Assembly (NCBI RefSeq): GCF_028548395.1
Contig: NZ_JAQQLA010000004.1
Span: 558,001-622,000, forward strand
Origin: Vogesella indigofera
GTDB lineage: Bacteria > Pseudomonadota > Gammaproteobacteria > Burkholderiales > Chromobacteriaceae
DNA: 64,000 nucleotides
Reading direction: 5' to 3'
Shown here: one piece after another, positions 16,700 through 25,563 of the stretch
How positions within the stretch are numbered: position 1 is the stretch's first letter
How the letters are laid out: each line of letters opens with the position of its first letter
Program-made: the position numbers and the translations under genes
Notes under the pieces: generated by a model
Databases searched by the model: none
Told to the model about the DNA's origin: nothing
What the model saw: the letters and a program-made list of their open reading frames with translations, nothing else

Positions 16700-16930
16700 T
16701 CAATGAGCGTGAGAAAAGCCGTGCCGGCCGGCGCTGGCGTGATGCGGCGCGCGCTGCCGCCGCGCGCGGATGCCGTCCCACGCCTTCTCGTGGAAGTAGT
16801 AGGCGACGGTATTCACCAGCGGCTCGACCAGTGCCAGCAGGCTGGCGATGCCAAGGCTTCCGGTCAGCAACCAGGCGACCGAGAACGCCACGCTGAAGTG
16901 GCAGATGGCGAAAGTGACGGTCTTGAGCAT
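16700..16930 (-). CDS. DUF2061 small membrane protein
   Basis: 76 residues. The segment MLKTVTFAICHFSVAFSVAWLLTGSLGIASLLALVEPLVNTVAYYFHEKAWD is the DUF2061 signature: two transmembrane helices, E-P-x-x-N-T-V-A-Y-Y-F-H-E-K. The tail is basic and His-rich (RARRQRAPHHASAGRHGFSHAH). The family is widespread in proteobacteria with no established function. It may bind metal through the His tail, but that is a guess. Confidence 0.85.
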   Translation of the reverse strand: MLKTVTFAICHFSVAFSVAWLLTGSLGIASLLALVEPLVNTVAYYFHEKAWDGIRARRQRAPHHASAGRHGFSHAH

Positions 16931-17265
16931 GATGGCCTCCCGGCTGGCTGGTGATGCGGTACAGGGTGATGATAGCCAGTTGCATTCGATAGTTAAAATT
17001 GAATGTTTTTAGTACATCAATAGCGACAATTCAGATCGAGATGCTGAGACTGCAAGGCAGCAAACAGCGCAGCCCATGTGGTCGTCCCCCCGACCGGACA
17101 CGGGCGCGGGCGCGGGCAACAGGATGCGGCTCAGGCCGCGCGCGACAGAAAAAAACGTGGCCGCCAGGCAAGGCCGGCGGCCACATGGTGACAAGCTGCG
17201 TCCGCCGCGCAAATTGCGGAGGCGCCGGCGCTCAGCCGGCGGCCAGGGTTGGCCGCAAGCCTGGC
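16931..17265. other. Intergenic region between the oxygenase and DUF2061 genes
   Basis: 335 bp. It holds the DUF2061 promoter/leader (16931-17050, AT-richer), the terminator of the oxygenase gene (17149-17184) and a copy of the 14-bp motif at 17245-17258. That copy is itself bracketed by GCCAGG and CCTGGC. No credible gene. Confidence 0.7.
17149..17184 (-). terminator. Intrinsic terminator of the oxygenase gene
   Basis: The stem GTGGCCGCC / GGCGGCCAC is followed on the minus strand by seven T, about 80 bases past the oxygenase stop. Confidence 0.75.
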
Positions 17266-18108
17266 TTACATCTTCACGCCCAGTTCGCGCAGGCGCTCGT
17301 CGAGGTAGGCGCCGGCGCTGTAGCGCGCCGACAGCACCACCTCGTCGCGCGGGTGCAGGAACAGCGGCAGCGACACCCGGCTCTTGCTCGCGCCGGCACC
17401 AGTCGGATTCACCACCCGGTGCTGGGTGGACGGATAGTAGCCCTGCGACGCTTCCTGCAGCATGTCGCCGATGTTGATGATCAGCATGCCGAAGTCGCAC
17501 GGCACGTCGATCCAGTTGCCGTCCATGTCCTGCACCTGCAGCCCCGGCTCGTTGGCGGCCGGCAGGATGGTGAGCAGGTTGATGTCGCCGTGCGCGGCGG
17601 CGCGCAGCGAGCCTTCCGGCTCCTGGCCGGTCAGCGGTGGGTAGCGCAGCACGCGCAGCAGCGTCTTGTTGCTGCCCTGGATCATGCCGGACAGCGGCTC
17701 GCTGTAGCCGGCGGCAATGTCGGCCGGCGTGTACTGCTCCACCCAGCCCAGCAGCTCGGCCGCCAGCGCGTTGGCGGTGTCGTAGTAGCGCATCGCGTCG
17801 GTTTTCAGCTGCGCCGGGATGCGGCCCCACGGGTAGACGTGGAAGTATTCCTTGATGTCCTTCTGCGTCGCGCCCTTGGCGGTTTCCGAGATCGCGGTAG
17901 AGAAGTAGCCGTCCTGTTTCTCGACCGAGAACGCGTAGTCGTGCTTCTGCTCGCTGTCGAAGAAGGCCAGCCAGTCGCGGTAGATGCTCTCGACCAGATC
18001 CTGCGGGATGGGGTGGTTGACTAGTACGCCGAAGCCGGTTTCGTGCAGGCTGCGGGTGAATTGTGCGGCCGCATCGGCGGCGCGGTAGTCTACAACGCGT
18101 ACATTCAT
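17266..18108 (-). CDS. Isopenicillin-N-synthase-like 2-oxoglutarate/Fe(II) oxygenase
   Basis: 280 residues, double-stranded beta-helix dioxygenase of the isopenicillin N synthase family. Iron ligands are visible: His173 and Asp175 in A-A-H-G-D-I-N, and His230 in S-T-Q-H-R-V-V-N-P. The R-x-S motif that binds the 2-oxoglutarate carboxylate follows at Arg244/Ser246. The N-terminal GFGVLVNHPIP is the DIOX_N segment. The substrate is unknown; bacterial members hydroxylate small molecules or make ethylene. The gene stands alone between two terminators, which suggests its own promoter in 18109-18445. Confidence 0.85.
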   Translation of the reverse strand: MNVRVVDYRAADAAAQFTRSLHETGFGVLVNHPIPQDLVESIYRDWLAFFDSEQKHDYAFSVEKQDGYFSTAISETAKGATQKDIKEYFHVYPWGRIPAQLKTDAMRYYDTANALAAELLGWVEQYTPADIAAGYSEPLSGMIQGSNKTLLRVLRYPPLTGQEPEGSLRAAAHGDINLLTILPAANEPGLQVQDMDGNWIDVPCDFGMLIINIGDMLQEASQGYYPSTQHRVVNPTGAGASKSRVSLPLFLHPRDEVVLSARYSAGAYLDERLRELGVKM

Positions 18109-18445
18109 GGGAAGGGTTCCCTTGCAGAAAGTGACCGTCAGGCAATATCGGGACGGGACACGGCGGCCGATTCTACACAGCCGCGCCCGTGCACGAAAGC
18201 ACCCTATTTAATTTACCAACGTCATTTACGTTGCCCGTCACGCCGCATTTTGCAGTATTAATGCCATAACAATAGCACCCGGCGGCGCGCGCTGCCGCGA
18301 TCACCAGCCGCGCTTCGGGCCACGCGTCGGCGGGCGGCCACCGCATTGCGGCCAACCTTTGCCGCACGGGCGGTCATGACACGCCGCCACAAAAAAAAAA
18401 CGGCAAGCCGTCTGGCTTGCCGTACGGTGCGGACGCGCGCGGCGG
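18109..18445. other. Intergenic region between cysE and the oxygenase gene
   Basis: 337 bp. It contains an AT-richer stretch (18195-18270) that may hold the oxygenase promoter, a perfect copy of the 14-bp motif (18346-18359) and the cysE terminator (18391-18422). No gene seen. Confidence 0.7.
18391..18422 (-). terminator. Intrinsic terminator of cysE
   Basis: The stem CGGCAAGCC / GGCTTGCCG with a four-base loop is followed on the minus strand by ten T. It begins 24 bases after the cysE stop. Confidence 0.88.
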
Positions 18446-19228
18446 CTACACGCGCTGGTCCATGTCCAGTGCCGGGGTGCCCGGACCCAGCTGCGCCACC
18501 ACCTTGGCCGGTACGCCGGCCACCGTGGTGTGCGGCGGCACATCGTCCAGCACCACGCTGCCGGCACCGACCTTGGCGCACTCGCCGACGCGCAGGTTGC
18601 CGAGGATGGCGGCACCGGCGCCGATCATCACGCCGTCGCCGATTTTCGGGTGACGGTCGCCGCGTTCCTTGCCGGAACCGCCCAGCGTCACGCCGTGCAG
18701 GATGGACACGTTATTGCCGATCACCGCGGTTTCACCGACCACCACGCCGGTACCGTGATCCAGCATCACGCCCTCGCCGATGCGCGCCGCCGGGTGAATG
18801 TCGGCACTCATGACCTCGGAGATGCGGTTTTGCAGGAAATACGCCAGGGTCTTTCTGTCCTGCTGCCACAGCCAGTGGGTGATGCGCTGGCTCTGCAGCG
18901 CATGGAAGCCCTTGAAGTACAACAGCGGCGTGGAGTAGCGGTCGCAGGCCGGATCGCGGTCGTAGCAGGCGCTGATGTCGGCGCGCATCGCGCGGCTGAT
19001 CTGCGGATCGGCGGCCAGCGCCTCGCGGAACAGTTCCAGCAGCGCGCGGGCGTCCATTACCGGGCTGGCCAGCTTGCTGGACAGGTGGAAGGCCAGCACG
19101 TCTTCCAGCGTGCTGTGCCGCAATACCGTCATGTGCAGGAAGCTGGCCAGCAGCGGTTCGTCACGCACCGCCTGTTCGGTTTCCTGCAGGATGGCGAGCC
19201 ACAAGGGATCGCGGTTTGCTTCACTCAT
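18446..19228 (-). CDS. cysE: Serine O-acetyltransferase CysE
   Basis: 260 residues. It makes O-acetylserine from serine and acetyl-CoA, the first committed step of cysteine synthesis. The N-terminal helical domain (about 1-140: EPLLASFLH, HSTLEDVLAFHLSSKL) precedes a left-handed beta-helix of hexapeptide repeats (IHPAARIGEGVMLDHGTGVVVGETAVIGNNVSILHGVTLGG). The catalytic D-H pair (LDHGTG) and H-G-V-T-L-G-G are intact. The C-terminal tail is present, as needed for cysteine feedback and CysK binding, but here ends DQRV rather than in Ile. Confidence 0.95.
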   Translation of the reverse strand: MSEANRDPLWLAILQETEQAVRDEPLLASFLHMTVLRHSTLEDVLAFHLSSKLASPVMDARALLELFREALAADPQISRAMRADISACYDRDPACDRYSTPLLYFKGFHALQSQRITHWLWQQDRKTLAYFLQNRISEVMSADIHPAARIGEGVMLDHGTGVVVGETAVIGNNVSILHGVTLGGSGKERGDRHPKIGDGVMIGAGAAILGNLRVGECAKVGAGSVVLDDVPPHTTVAGVPAKVVAQLGPGTPALDMDQRV

Positions 19229-19282
19229 TTCTACTGCCTTTCTGTTGCTGCCACCCTGCCAACGTGGCGGCAGCCCTGCGCT

Positions 19283-20779
19283 TTACAACAGCACGACGTC
19301 AAACTGTTCCTGGCTGTAGGTGGCTTCCACCGACAGCGAGATCGGCTTGCCGATGAAGTCGATCAGCATCGCCAGGCTCTGCGATTCCTCGTCCAGCAGC
19401 ATGTCGATCACGCTCTGCGACGCCAGGATGCGGAAACCCTTGGCCTCGAAGCGGCGCGTCTCGCGCACGATCTCGCGCTGGATCTCGTAACACACCGTCT
19501 GCGCGGTCTTGATCTCGCCGCGGCCCTGACACACCGGACACGACTCGCACAGCACGTGCGCCAGGCTCTCGCGGGTGCGCTTGCGCGTCACCTCCACCAG
19601 CCCCAGGCTGGTGAAGCCGTTCAGCGTCACGCGGGTGCGGTCGCGCGCCAGCGCCTTGGCCAGCTCGGCCAGCACCGCCTCGCGGTGTTCGGCATTATCC
19701 ATGTCGATGAAGTCGACGATGATGATGCCGCCCAGGTTGCGCAGCCGCAGCTGGCGCGCCAGTGCCAGCGTCGCTTCCAGGTTGGTCTTGTAGATGGTCT
19801 CGTCGAAGTTGCGGTTGCCGACAAAGCCGCCGGTGTTGACGTCGATGGTGGTCATCGCCTCGGTCTGGTCGATGATCAGGTAGCCGCCGAACTTCAGGTT
19901 GACGCGGCGCGACAGCGCCTTCTCGATCTCGGTCTCGATGCCGTGCAGCTCGAACAGCGGCCGCTCGCCGCTGTAGCGCTCGATCTTGTCCACCGCCGAC
20001 TGCACGTAGTTCTCCGCGAACTCGACCATCTTGCCGTAGTTCTCTGTGGAGTCGACGATCACCTTTTCGGTGTGGTCGCTGACCATGTCGCGCAGCACGC
20101 GCACCGCCAGCGGCAGATCATCGTACAGCAGGCTCTTGGCCGGCAGGTGCTGCGACTTGTGGCGGATGTCGGACCACAGCTTGGACAGGTACTCGACGTC
20201 GGCACGCAGCTCTTCGTCGGTGGCGGTCTCGGCACTGGTGCGGATGATGTAGCCGCGCGGGCTGCCGTCCGGCAGCAGCTTTTCCAGCCGCGCCTTCAGC
20301 GACAGGCGGTCGGCCTCGACCTCGATCTTCTGCGAGATGCCGATGTGTTCTTCCTGCGGCAGGTGCACCAGGAAACGGCCGGCGAGGCTGATCTGCGTCG
20401 ACAGCCGCGCGCCCTTGGTGCCGATCGGATCCTTGATCACCTGCACCAGCACGGTCTGGCCCTCGAACAGCATCTTCTCGATGCGCTGCGGCTCGCTCGG
20501 GTGCTGGCGCTGTTCCAGTACATCGGCGATGTGCAGGAAGGCGGCGCGCTCGAAGCCGATCTCGATGAAGGCGCTCTGCATGCCGGGCAGCACGCGCTTG
20601 ACCTGGCCCAGATAGATGTTGCCGACGATGCCGCGGCTGGCGGCGCGCTCGATGTGCAGCTCCTGCACCACGGCGTCTTCCAGCACCGCGACCCGGGTTT
20701 CCTGCGGCGTGATGTTGACCAGGATCTGCTCTTTCGGACGAGGCAGATCGCGTGGCAGGGGAATCGGTTGTTGCAGCAT
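19283..20779 (-). CDS. rng: Ribonuclease G
   Basis: 498 residues, RNase E/G family. It trims the 5' end of 16S rRNA and degrades some mRNAs. Order: S1 domain (about 38-125, GIVGNIYLGQVKRVLPGMQSAFIEIG), RNase H-like and 5'-sensor regions, then the DNase-I-like catalytic core with Asp in TIDVNTG and IIVDFIDM. The Zn-link Cys pair is in CESCPVC. The length and absence of a long C-terminal scaffold mark it as RNase G rather than RNase E. It starts 15 bp after maf, with which it forms a conserved operon. Confidence 0.95.
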   Translation of the reverse strand: MLQQPIPLPRDLPRPKEQILVNITPQETRVAVLEDAVVQELHIERAASRGIVGNIYLGQVKRVLPGMQSAFIEIGFERAAFLHIADVLEQRQHPSEPQRIEKMLFEGQTVLVQVIKDPIGTKGARLSTQISLAGRFLVHLPQEEHIGISQKIEVEADRLSLKARLEKLLPDGSPRGYIIRTSAETATDEELRADVEYLSKLWSDIRHKSQHLPAKSLLYDDLPLAVRVLRDMVSDHTEKVIVDSTENYGKMVEFAENYVQSAVDKIERYSGERPLFELHGIETEIEKALSRRVNLKFGGYLIIDQTEAMTTIDVNTGGFVGNRNFDETIYKTNLEATLALARQLRLRNLGGIIIVDFIDMDNAEHREAVLAELAKALARDRTRVTLNGFTSLGLVEVTRKRTRESLAHVLCESCPVCQGRGEIKTAQTVCYEIQREIVRETRRFEAKGFRILASQSVIDMLLDEESQSLAMLIDFIGKPISLSVEATYSQEQFDVVLL

Positions 20780-20794
20780 GGTGGCCTTTCGTGC

Positions 20795-21391
20795 TCAGGG
20801 CAGGGTGATGTCAAAGGCCGCCAGCAGTTGCGCGGTTTCAAAGACGGGCAGACCGACGACGCCGGTGAAACTGCCGGAAATGTGCTGCACGAATACCGAA
20901 GCCTTGCCCTGAATACCATAGGCACCGGCCTTGTCGAATGGTTCGCCGGTATCGAGATAGCGCTCGATCTCGGCGTCGCTCAGCGGCTTGAAGGTGACGT
21001 CGGTGCAGCTGGTGGCGATCTCGGTACGCTCGCCCTCGCGAATCGCCACGCTGGTCAGCACCTGGTGGGTGCGCCCGGAAAAGGCGCGCAGCATGCGGAA
21101 GGCGTCGTCGGCGTCGGTCGGCTTGCCGAAGATCTCGCCGTCCAGCACCACGGTGGTGTCGGCCGACAGCAGCGGCCGCGACGGCAGCTCCAGTGCCATC
21201 GCCACGCTCCAGCCGGCGGCGGCCTTTTCCGCAGCCAGACGCTGGGTGTAGCCGACGGCGTCCTCGCCCGGCTGCACCGTCTCGTCGACGTCGGCGTGCA
21301 CGCGCTCCAGCTGGAAACCAAGTTGTTCGAGGATCTCGCGGCGGCGCGGGCTGCCGGAGGCCAGATAAAGACGGATCTTTCGGGAATTCAT
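20795..21391 (-). CDS. Maf family nucleotide pyrophosphatase
   Basis: 198 residues. Maf proteins hydrolyse non-canonical or excess NTPs and can slow division. The signature S-G-S-P-R-R-R-E-I-L is at residues 12-21, followed by LSADTTVVLDGEIFGKP with the catalytic Asp, GRTHQVLTSVAI, and EPFDKAGAYGIQGKA. This resembles the dTTP/UTP-type (YhdE) subgroup, judged by GAYGIQG. I chose ATG 21391 because it starts the family sequence (RLYLASGSPRR). It is upstream of rng on the same strand. Confidence 0.9.
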   Translation of the reverse strand: MNSRKIRLYLASGSPRRREILEQLGFQLERVHADVDETVQPGEDAVGYTQRLAAEKAAAGWSVAMALELPSRPLLSADTTVVLDGEIFGKPTDADDAFRMLRAFSGRTHQVLTSVAIREGERTEIATSCTDVTFKPLSDAEIERYLDTGEPFDKAGAYGIQGKASVFVQHISGSFTGVVGLPVFETAQLLAAFDITLP

Positions 21392-21696
21392 GAGCGGGCA
21401 ATCTGCAAAGGGAAACGCAATTGCCACAAGATTACCAGAGCGGGCCAGTGCCGGATATGTTGGCCGCGCGCGCTGGCGCCGGCCGGCGACACGCCATCCT
21501 GCGGCCAAGCTTTGTCCCGCCGGGGGCGGCCGCCGTGCGCGAATGTCATTTCATACAACATGAAAAATGTCGTTTCACTCGAAAAACATTGTGACAAATC
21601 AGAAAAGTGGCAATATCGCCTCTCTGATCTATAAGTCATGAAAAAATACAGCCCGCACGGCATCTTCCCCACTGCAATAACAAGGATGGCGACCCC
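21392..21696. other. Divergent promoter region, maf / chemoreceptor
   Basis: 305 bp between divergent genes. The right half (21541-21660) is AT-rich with repeated ATG-TC-TTTCA-like tracts and probably carries the chemoreceptor promoter; I could not define a convincing -35/-10 pair. A core copy of the dispersed motif is at 21459-21467. Confidence 0.5.
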
Positions 21697-23331
21697 ATGA
21701 AACTGCTGCACGACATCAGCCTGCGCACCAAGCTGGCCTGCCTGTTCCTGCTCCTGAACATCGTCACGGTGCTGGCGTTCTGCACCCACACCTACCTGCG
21801 CAGCAGCGAACAGGCGATGGCGCTGATCGATACCCGTCTCAACGCCAGCGCGCGCGCGGTGCCGGCCCTGCTCGGCGACCAGTTCCTCGCCAGCATGTTC
21901 AGCCCCGGCAGCATCAGCCAGGCGCAGATGGTCAGCAACGCCCGCAAGCTGGACGCCTATGCCAAACAGTTCAACGTGGTCTACCTGTACCTGTTGTGGC
22001 AAAAGAACGGCAAGATCGTCTATCTCGCCGATGGCGCCGGCGAAAAGGAACTGGCGGAGAACTCCTTCGGTCACCACCTGGAAGAGTACGAGCCCAGTGA
22101 CGGCCTGAAGCGCAGCTTCCGGCAAAACAGCATCGAATTTGACGAATACACCGACAAGTACGGCACCTTCCGCTCGGTGTTCATCCCGCAGACCATCGGT
22201 GGCCAGCAGGTGGTGATCGCCGCCGACATCCTGCTTTCCGACGCGCTGGCCTCGCGCCAGCGGGTGCTGGAGGAGACCCTGCTCATCGGCGGCCTGAGCC
22301 TACTGATCGGCACCCTGATCGCGTGGTGGCTGTCCGGCCTGGTATCGCGCGCCATCCTGCGCATCTCCAGCCACATCGCGCTGCACGCCGAGGAGTGCCA
22401 GCTGAACGCGCCGCTGCGCCCGCAGGGCCGTGACGAGATCGCGCAGATCGCGCACAGCTTCAACCTGCTGTGCCAGCGTTTCCGCGACACCCTGCTCGAT
22501 GTCGCCAACCACGCCCGCGACACCTTCCACAGCGCCGAAAACGTGCGCCAGAATGCGCACGACACGCAAAGCTCCAGCAGCAGCAGCCGCGAGCAGCTGA
22601 GCCAGCTGGCGCAGCGCAGCGAGCGCATCCACGGCCTGGCGGAAAACAGCCGCCACACCATCGACGAGGTGCAGCAGCACATGGAAGCGGTGCAGCAGCA
22701 GCTACAGCAGTCGCGCAGCCAGGTCGGGGTGATGGCACAGGACATGCAGAGCCACGTCGCCGCCAACCGCGAGCTGGCGCAGCGTTTTGACGCGCTGTCC
22801 AGCGACGTGCAGCACATCACCCAGATCCTGCAGCGCATCGCCGGTATCTCGGAGCAGACCAACCTGCTGGCGCTGAACGCGGCCATCGAAGCCGCCCGTG
22901 CCGGCGAAGCCGGACGCGGCTTTGCCGTGGTCGCCGACGAGGTGCGCAAGCTGGCCGGCCAGACGCAGAACACGCTGTCGGAGACCGACAGCTTTGTCGC
23001 CAAGCTGCTGAACACCATCCACGATACCGCCGGCATTATCACCCACCAGGCCGACGAGGCCGCCACCCTGTCCGGCGCCTCCACCTCGATGGAGCAGGCG
23101 CTGGAACAGACGCGGCAGGTGCTGGCGTCACTGGAAAGCCGCTTCGGCCAGATCGTCAGCGAGCAGCAGTCTATCCGCAACGACTTGCAGCAAATGCACC
23201 ACGGCATGCAGCAGCTGGACCAGCAAAGCACGCAGCAGGGGCAGACCAGCCAGCAGCTGTCGGATGAGGCCGGCAGCCTGGAACAGACCGCGCGACTGCT
23301 GAACCTGTCGCTGGCGCGCTTCAAGATGTAA
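21697..23331 (+). CDS. Methyl-accepting chemotaxis protein
   Basis: 544 residues. TM1 is at about 12-32, a periplasmic or extracytoplasmic sensor region at about 33-190 (single-CHASE-like, with [22 protein letters not shown]), TM2 at about 192-213, then a HAMP-like linker and a long coiled-coil signalling domain. The hairpin tip [35 protein letters not shown] (about 384-418) is the conserved CheA/CheW contact. No C-terminal CheR-binding pentapeptide is present (ends LARFKM). AAGGA precedes ATG 21697. The ligand is unknown. The next gene encodes a periplasmic binding protein, so the two could act together (inference). Confidence 0.93.
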   Translation: MKLLHDISLRTKLACLFLLLNIVTVLAFCTHTYLRSSEQAMALIDTRLNASARAVPALLGDQFLASMFSPGSISQAQMVSNARKLDAYAKQFNVVYLYLLWQKNGKIVYLADGAGEKELAENSFGHHLEEYEPSDGLKRSFRQNSIEFDEYTDKYGTFRSVFIPQTIGGQQVVIAADILLSDALASRQRVLEETLLIGGLSLLIGTLIAWWLSGLVSRAILRISSHIALHAEECQLNAPLRPQGRDEIAQIAHSFNLLCQRFRDTLLDVANHARDTFHSAENVRQNAHDTQSSSSSSREQLSQLAQRSERIHGLAENSRHTIDEVQQHMEAVQQQLQQSRSQVGVMAQDMQSHVAANRELAQRFDALSSDVQHITQILQRIAGISEQTNLLALNAAIEAARAGEAGRGFAVVADEVRKLAGQTQNTLSETDSFVAKLLNTIHDTAGIITHQADEAATLSGASTSMEQALEQTRQVLASLESRFGQIVSEQQSIRNDLQQMHHGMQQLDQQSTQQGQTSQQLSDEAGSLEQTARLLNLSLARFKM

Positions 23332-23386
23332 CGATCAGTTACCTGTCATTTTGCTTTTGATCTAATCTGGAGATTACGCCCCGCCA

Positions 23387-24139
23387 ATGACAGAACGGTA
23401 CCGCATGCTACGCCTGCTCCTGATCTGCTGCCTGTTCTCCGCCGGCGCGCACGCCGACATCGTGCGGCTGGCCGTCGGCCTCGCCAAACCGCCGTATGTC
23501 GAGGCGGGTGGCAACAGCGGGCTGGAGGTGGCGCTGGCGCTGGCCACGCTGCGGCTGGCCGGCCACCAGCCACTGGTGGTGCAGCTGCCGCAGGCACGCG
23601 GGCTGGCGATGCTGGACAGCGGCCGGGTCGATGCCATGCTGTCGCTGGTGCCGGGGTCGCTGGAAGGGGTGTTCTATTCGCAGCCGCTGCTGCACTACCG
23701 CAACCGCGCCATCGTGCTGCAGGGCAGCGGCATCGTGCTGACGCAGCTGTCGCAGCTGGCGCAGTACCGGGTGGTGGCGTTCCAGAACGCGCGCCGCCTG
23801 CTCGGCGACGACTTCCGCCGCGCGGTGGAGAGCGCGCCCAGCTACGCGGAACAGGGCGACCAGGACATCCAGAACAAGATGCTGTTCAACCGCCGCGTCG
23901 ACGTGGTGATCGGCGACGAACTGATCTTCCACGCCAACCCGACGCAGCGCGATCTCAACAACCGCAGCCAGGCGGTACTCAGCTACGCGCTGTTCCCCAG
24001 CTCGCCGCGCCATGTCGGCTTTCGCAGCGAGCGCCTACGCCAGGACTTCGACGCCGCGCTGCTGAAGCTGAAAGGCAGCGGCGAGTACGAGCGCATCCAG
24101 CAGTTCTACCGCGACAAGTACCAGCTGCCGCGCAATTAG
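23387..24139 (+). CDS. Periplasmic substrate-binding protein, SBP_bac_3-like
   Basis: 250 residues (244 if ATG 23405 is used, which opens exactly at the signal peptide MLRLLLICCLFSAGAHA). After cleavage near ADIVRLAVG comes a two-lobed solute-binding fold: LAVGLAKPPYVE, a D-S-G-R-V-D-A-M-L-S hinge, YSQPLLHYRNRAIVLQ, and RRVDVVIGDELIFH. The C-terminal GEYERIQQFYRDKYQLP is typical of SBP_bac_3. No permease genes adjoin it, so it may be a chemotaxis or sensory binding protein with the receptor upstream. The TAG stop coincides with the left end of element R6. Confidence 0.75.
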   Translation: MTERYRMLRLLLICCLFSAGAHADIVRLAVGLAKPPYVEAGGNSGLEVALALATLRLAGHQPLVVQLPQARGLAMLDSGRVDAMLSLVPGSLEGVFYSQPLLHYRNRAIVLQGSGIVLTQLSQLAQYRVVAFQNARRLLGDDFRRAVESAPSYAEQGDQDIQNKMLFNRRVDVVIGDELIFHANPTQRDLNNRSQAVLSYALFPSSPRHVGFRSERLRQDFDAALLKLKGSGEYERIQQFYRDKYQLPRN

Positions 24140-24256
24140 CGCCTGTTAACACGGTCAAACGGCCCCGGCAAGGAATCACCCAGCCAGGGCCGTTTTTCGC
24201 GCGCTGCCTCCGGGAAAGACCGGCCGCCGCGATGAAACAAGCGTTAACAGGCCCTA
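24137..24256. repeat. Short palindromic element with both gene stops at its ends (R6, possible relative of R1-R5)
   Basis: The ends TAGCGCCTGTTAAC (24137-24150) and, inverted, TAGGGCCTGTTAACGC (from 24256) are near-identical. The first TAG is the stop of the binding-protein gene and the other is the stop of tcdA. Inside is a terminator hairpin (24157-24197). The terminal CCTGTTAAC resembles CCTGTTCAC at the ends of R1-R5, so kinship is suspected but not shown. Confidence 0.5.
24157..24197. terminator. Terminator between convergent genes
   Basis: AAACGGCCC (24157-24165) pairs with GGGCCGTTT (24187-24195), extended by an imperfect CGGC/GCC, then T. It serves the binding-protein gene on the plus strand and could work both ways. 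Confidence 0.75.
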
Positions 24257-25039
24257 ACGTTTGGCGGTGCGCGCCAGCTGGTTCAGCACCTGCGACGCGG
24301 CAAACAGGCCGAAGCTGGCGGTGACTACCATGCTGGCGCCAAAGCCGGCGCAGGACAGCCCCTGCGGCCCGCGCGCCTCGCCCACCTCACCCACCTCGCA
24401 GGCCGCCGCCTGCGGATACACCAGTGGCTCGGTGGAGTACACGCACGGCACCCCCAGCTTCTTGCCCAACTCCCGCGTGAAACCATGATTGCGGCGCAGG
24501 TTGTAGCGCAGCTTGGACAGCAGCGGGTCTTCCGTCACCTGCGAAAGATCCGCCAGCGCGATGCGCGACGGGTCCATCTGGCCGCCGGCACCGCCGGAAA
24601 CCACGAATTTCTGCCGCCGCCGCACGCACCAGGCCGTGATCGCGGTCTTGATCTTCAGGCTGTCGATGCAGTCGATGATGTAGTCGTAGCCCTGCCCCAG
24701 CAGCGGCTCCAGATTGTCCTCGGTGACGAAGTCTTCCACCTCGGTCACCACGCAGGCCGGGTTGATGGCGCGCACGCGCTCGGCCAGCGCGGTAACCTTG
24801 GCCATGCCGTAGTACGGGTCCAGCGCCGGCAGCTGGCGGTTGGTGTTGGACTCGGCAATATTGTCGAGGTCGATCAGCGTCAGGTGGCCGATGCCGCTGC
24901 GCGCCAGCGCCTCCACCGCCCACGAGCCGACGCCGCCGACGCCGATCACGCAGACCCTGGCCGCAGCAAAACGCTGCAAGGCCGCGTCACCATACAAACG
25001 GGCAATACCGCCAAAGCGGCGTTCCAGATCGGCACTCAT
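24254..25039 (-). CDS. tcdA: tRNA threonylcarbamoyladenosine dehydratase TcdA
   Basis: 261 residues, E1-like (ThiF/MoeB fold) ATPase. It cyclises t6A37 in ANN-decoding tRNAs to ct6A. The nucleotide loop V-I-G-V-G-G-V-G-S-W is at about 31-40, followed by LTLIDLDNIAESNTNRQLPA, DCIDSLKIKTAITAWC and the C-terminal GLSCAGFGASMVVTASFGLFAAS, all TcdA/CsdL features. ATG 25039 begins MSADLERRFGG(I), the usual family opening. Convergent with the binding-protein gene. Confidence 0.92.
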   Translation of the reverse strand: MSADLERRFGGIARLYGDAALQRFAAARVCVIGVGGVGSWAVEALARSGIGHLTLIDLDNIAESNTNRQLPALDPYYGMAKVTALAERVRAINPACVVTEVEDFVTEDNLEPLLGQGYDYIIDCIDSLKIKTAITAWCVRRRQKFVVSGGAGGQMDPSRIALADLSQVTEDPLLSKLRYNLRRNHGFTRELGKKLGVPCVYSTEPLVYPQAAACEVGEVGEARGPQGLSCAGFGASMVVTASFGLFAASQVLNQLARTAKR

Positions 25040-25210
25040 CTTCGCTCGACATTCATCAGGAAAAAACGGCCAAGCATACCGAAAACGCCCCCCTGCTGCC
25101 AAGGCGGCCGCTGCCGGTGCAAACAGCCCTTGCCAAGGCAAATCGTTGATCTAACATAAAAATTCTGCCACCGCATCCCGCGGGCGGCAGCGACAACCGG
25201 GAGATTGCGC

Positions 25211-25435
25211 ATGAAGTTGCCGCGTTTTGACATCGATCTGGACAAGCACTACAAGGCCACGGTGGTGATTGCCTGCCCGCAGTGCAGCCACCAAACCCGC
25301 CAGCACCTGGCCAGCCTGGCCCCCGACCAGCCGCTGCGCTGCAGTTGCGGTGCCGACATCAGCATGCCCGGCAGCGCACTGGCCGCCGCCCGGCAACAGG
25401 CCGACGCCATCAAGGCCGCCTACCACGTTCGCTGA
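25211..25435 (+). CDS. Small zinc-ribbon-like protein
   Basis: 74 residues, not recognised as a named family. Four Cys are placed as C22-x2-C25 and C44-x-C46 (IACPQCSHQT ... LRCSCGADI), a knuckle pair fit for one zinc ion. The N-terminus is charged (KLPRFDIDLDKHYKATVV) and the tail is an Ala-rich helix. GGGAG lies seven bases before ATG 25211, so translation looks real; a TTG two codons upstream is less likely. No membrane segment. It may be a nucleic-acid-binding or chaperone-like ribbon, but there is no direct evidence. Confidence 0.65.
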   Translation: MKLPRFDIDLDKHYKATVVIACPQCSHQTRQHLASLAPDQPLRCSCGADISMPGSALAAARQQADAIKAAYHVR

Positions 25436-25520
25436 CCCCGCGCGGAACACACTGATCCGAAATAGGCCTCTACAGGCTCGATGACGGCTGGCACAATCGT
25501 GTCATTGCCGATCAACCCCG

Positions 25521-25546
25521 ACACGGCAGCCCCACGGCTGCCGTGT
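25521..25546 (+). promoter_or_regulatory. Strong hairpin in front of ltaA
   Basis: ACACGGCAGCC / GGCTGCCGTGT form an 11-bp stem with a four-base loop ending 17 bases before the ltaA start and just before its GGAG. It may terminate the upstream small gene (only a weak T stretch follows) or shape the ltaA leader. Confidence 0.5.
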
Positions 25547-25563
25547 GTCATTTGGAGCCCGCC

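Noticed and set aside
18530..21634. A 1034-codon plus-strand open frame opposite cysE, rng and maf
   Set aside because: It spans three well-identified minus-strand genes and their gaps; composition is that of a shadow frame.
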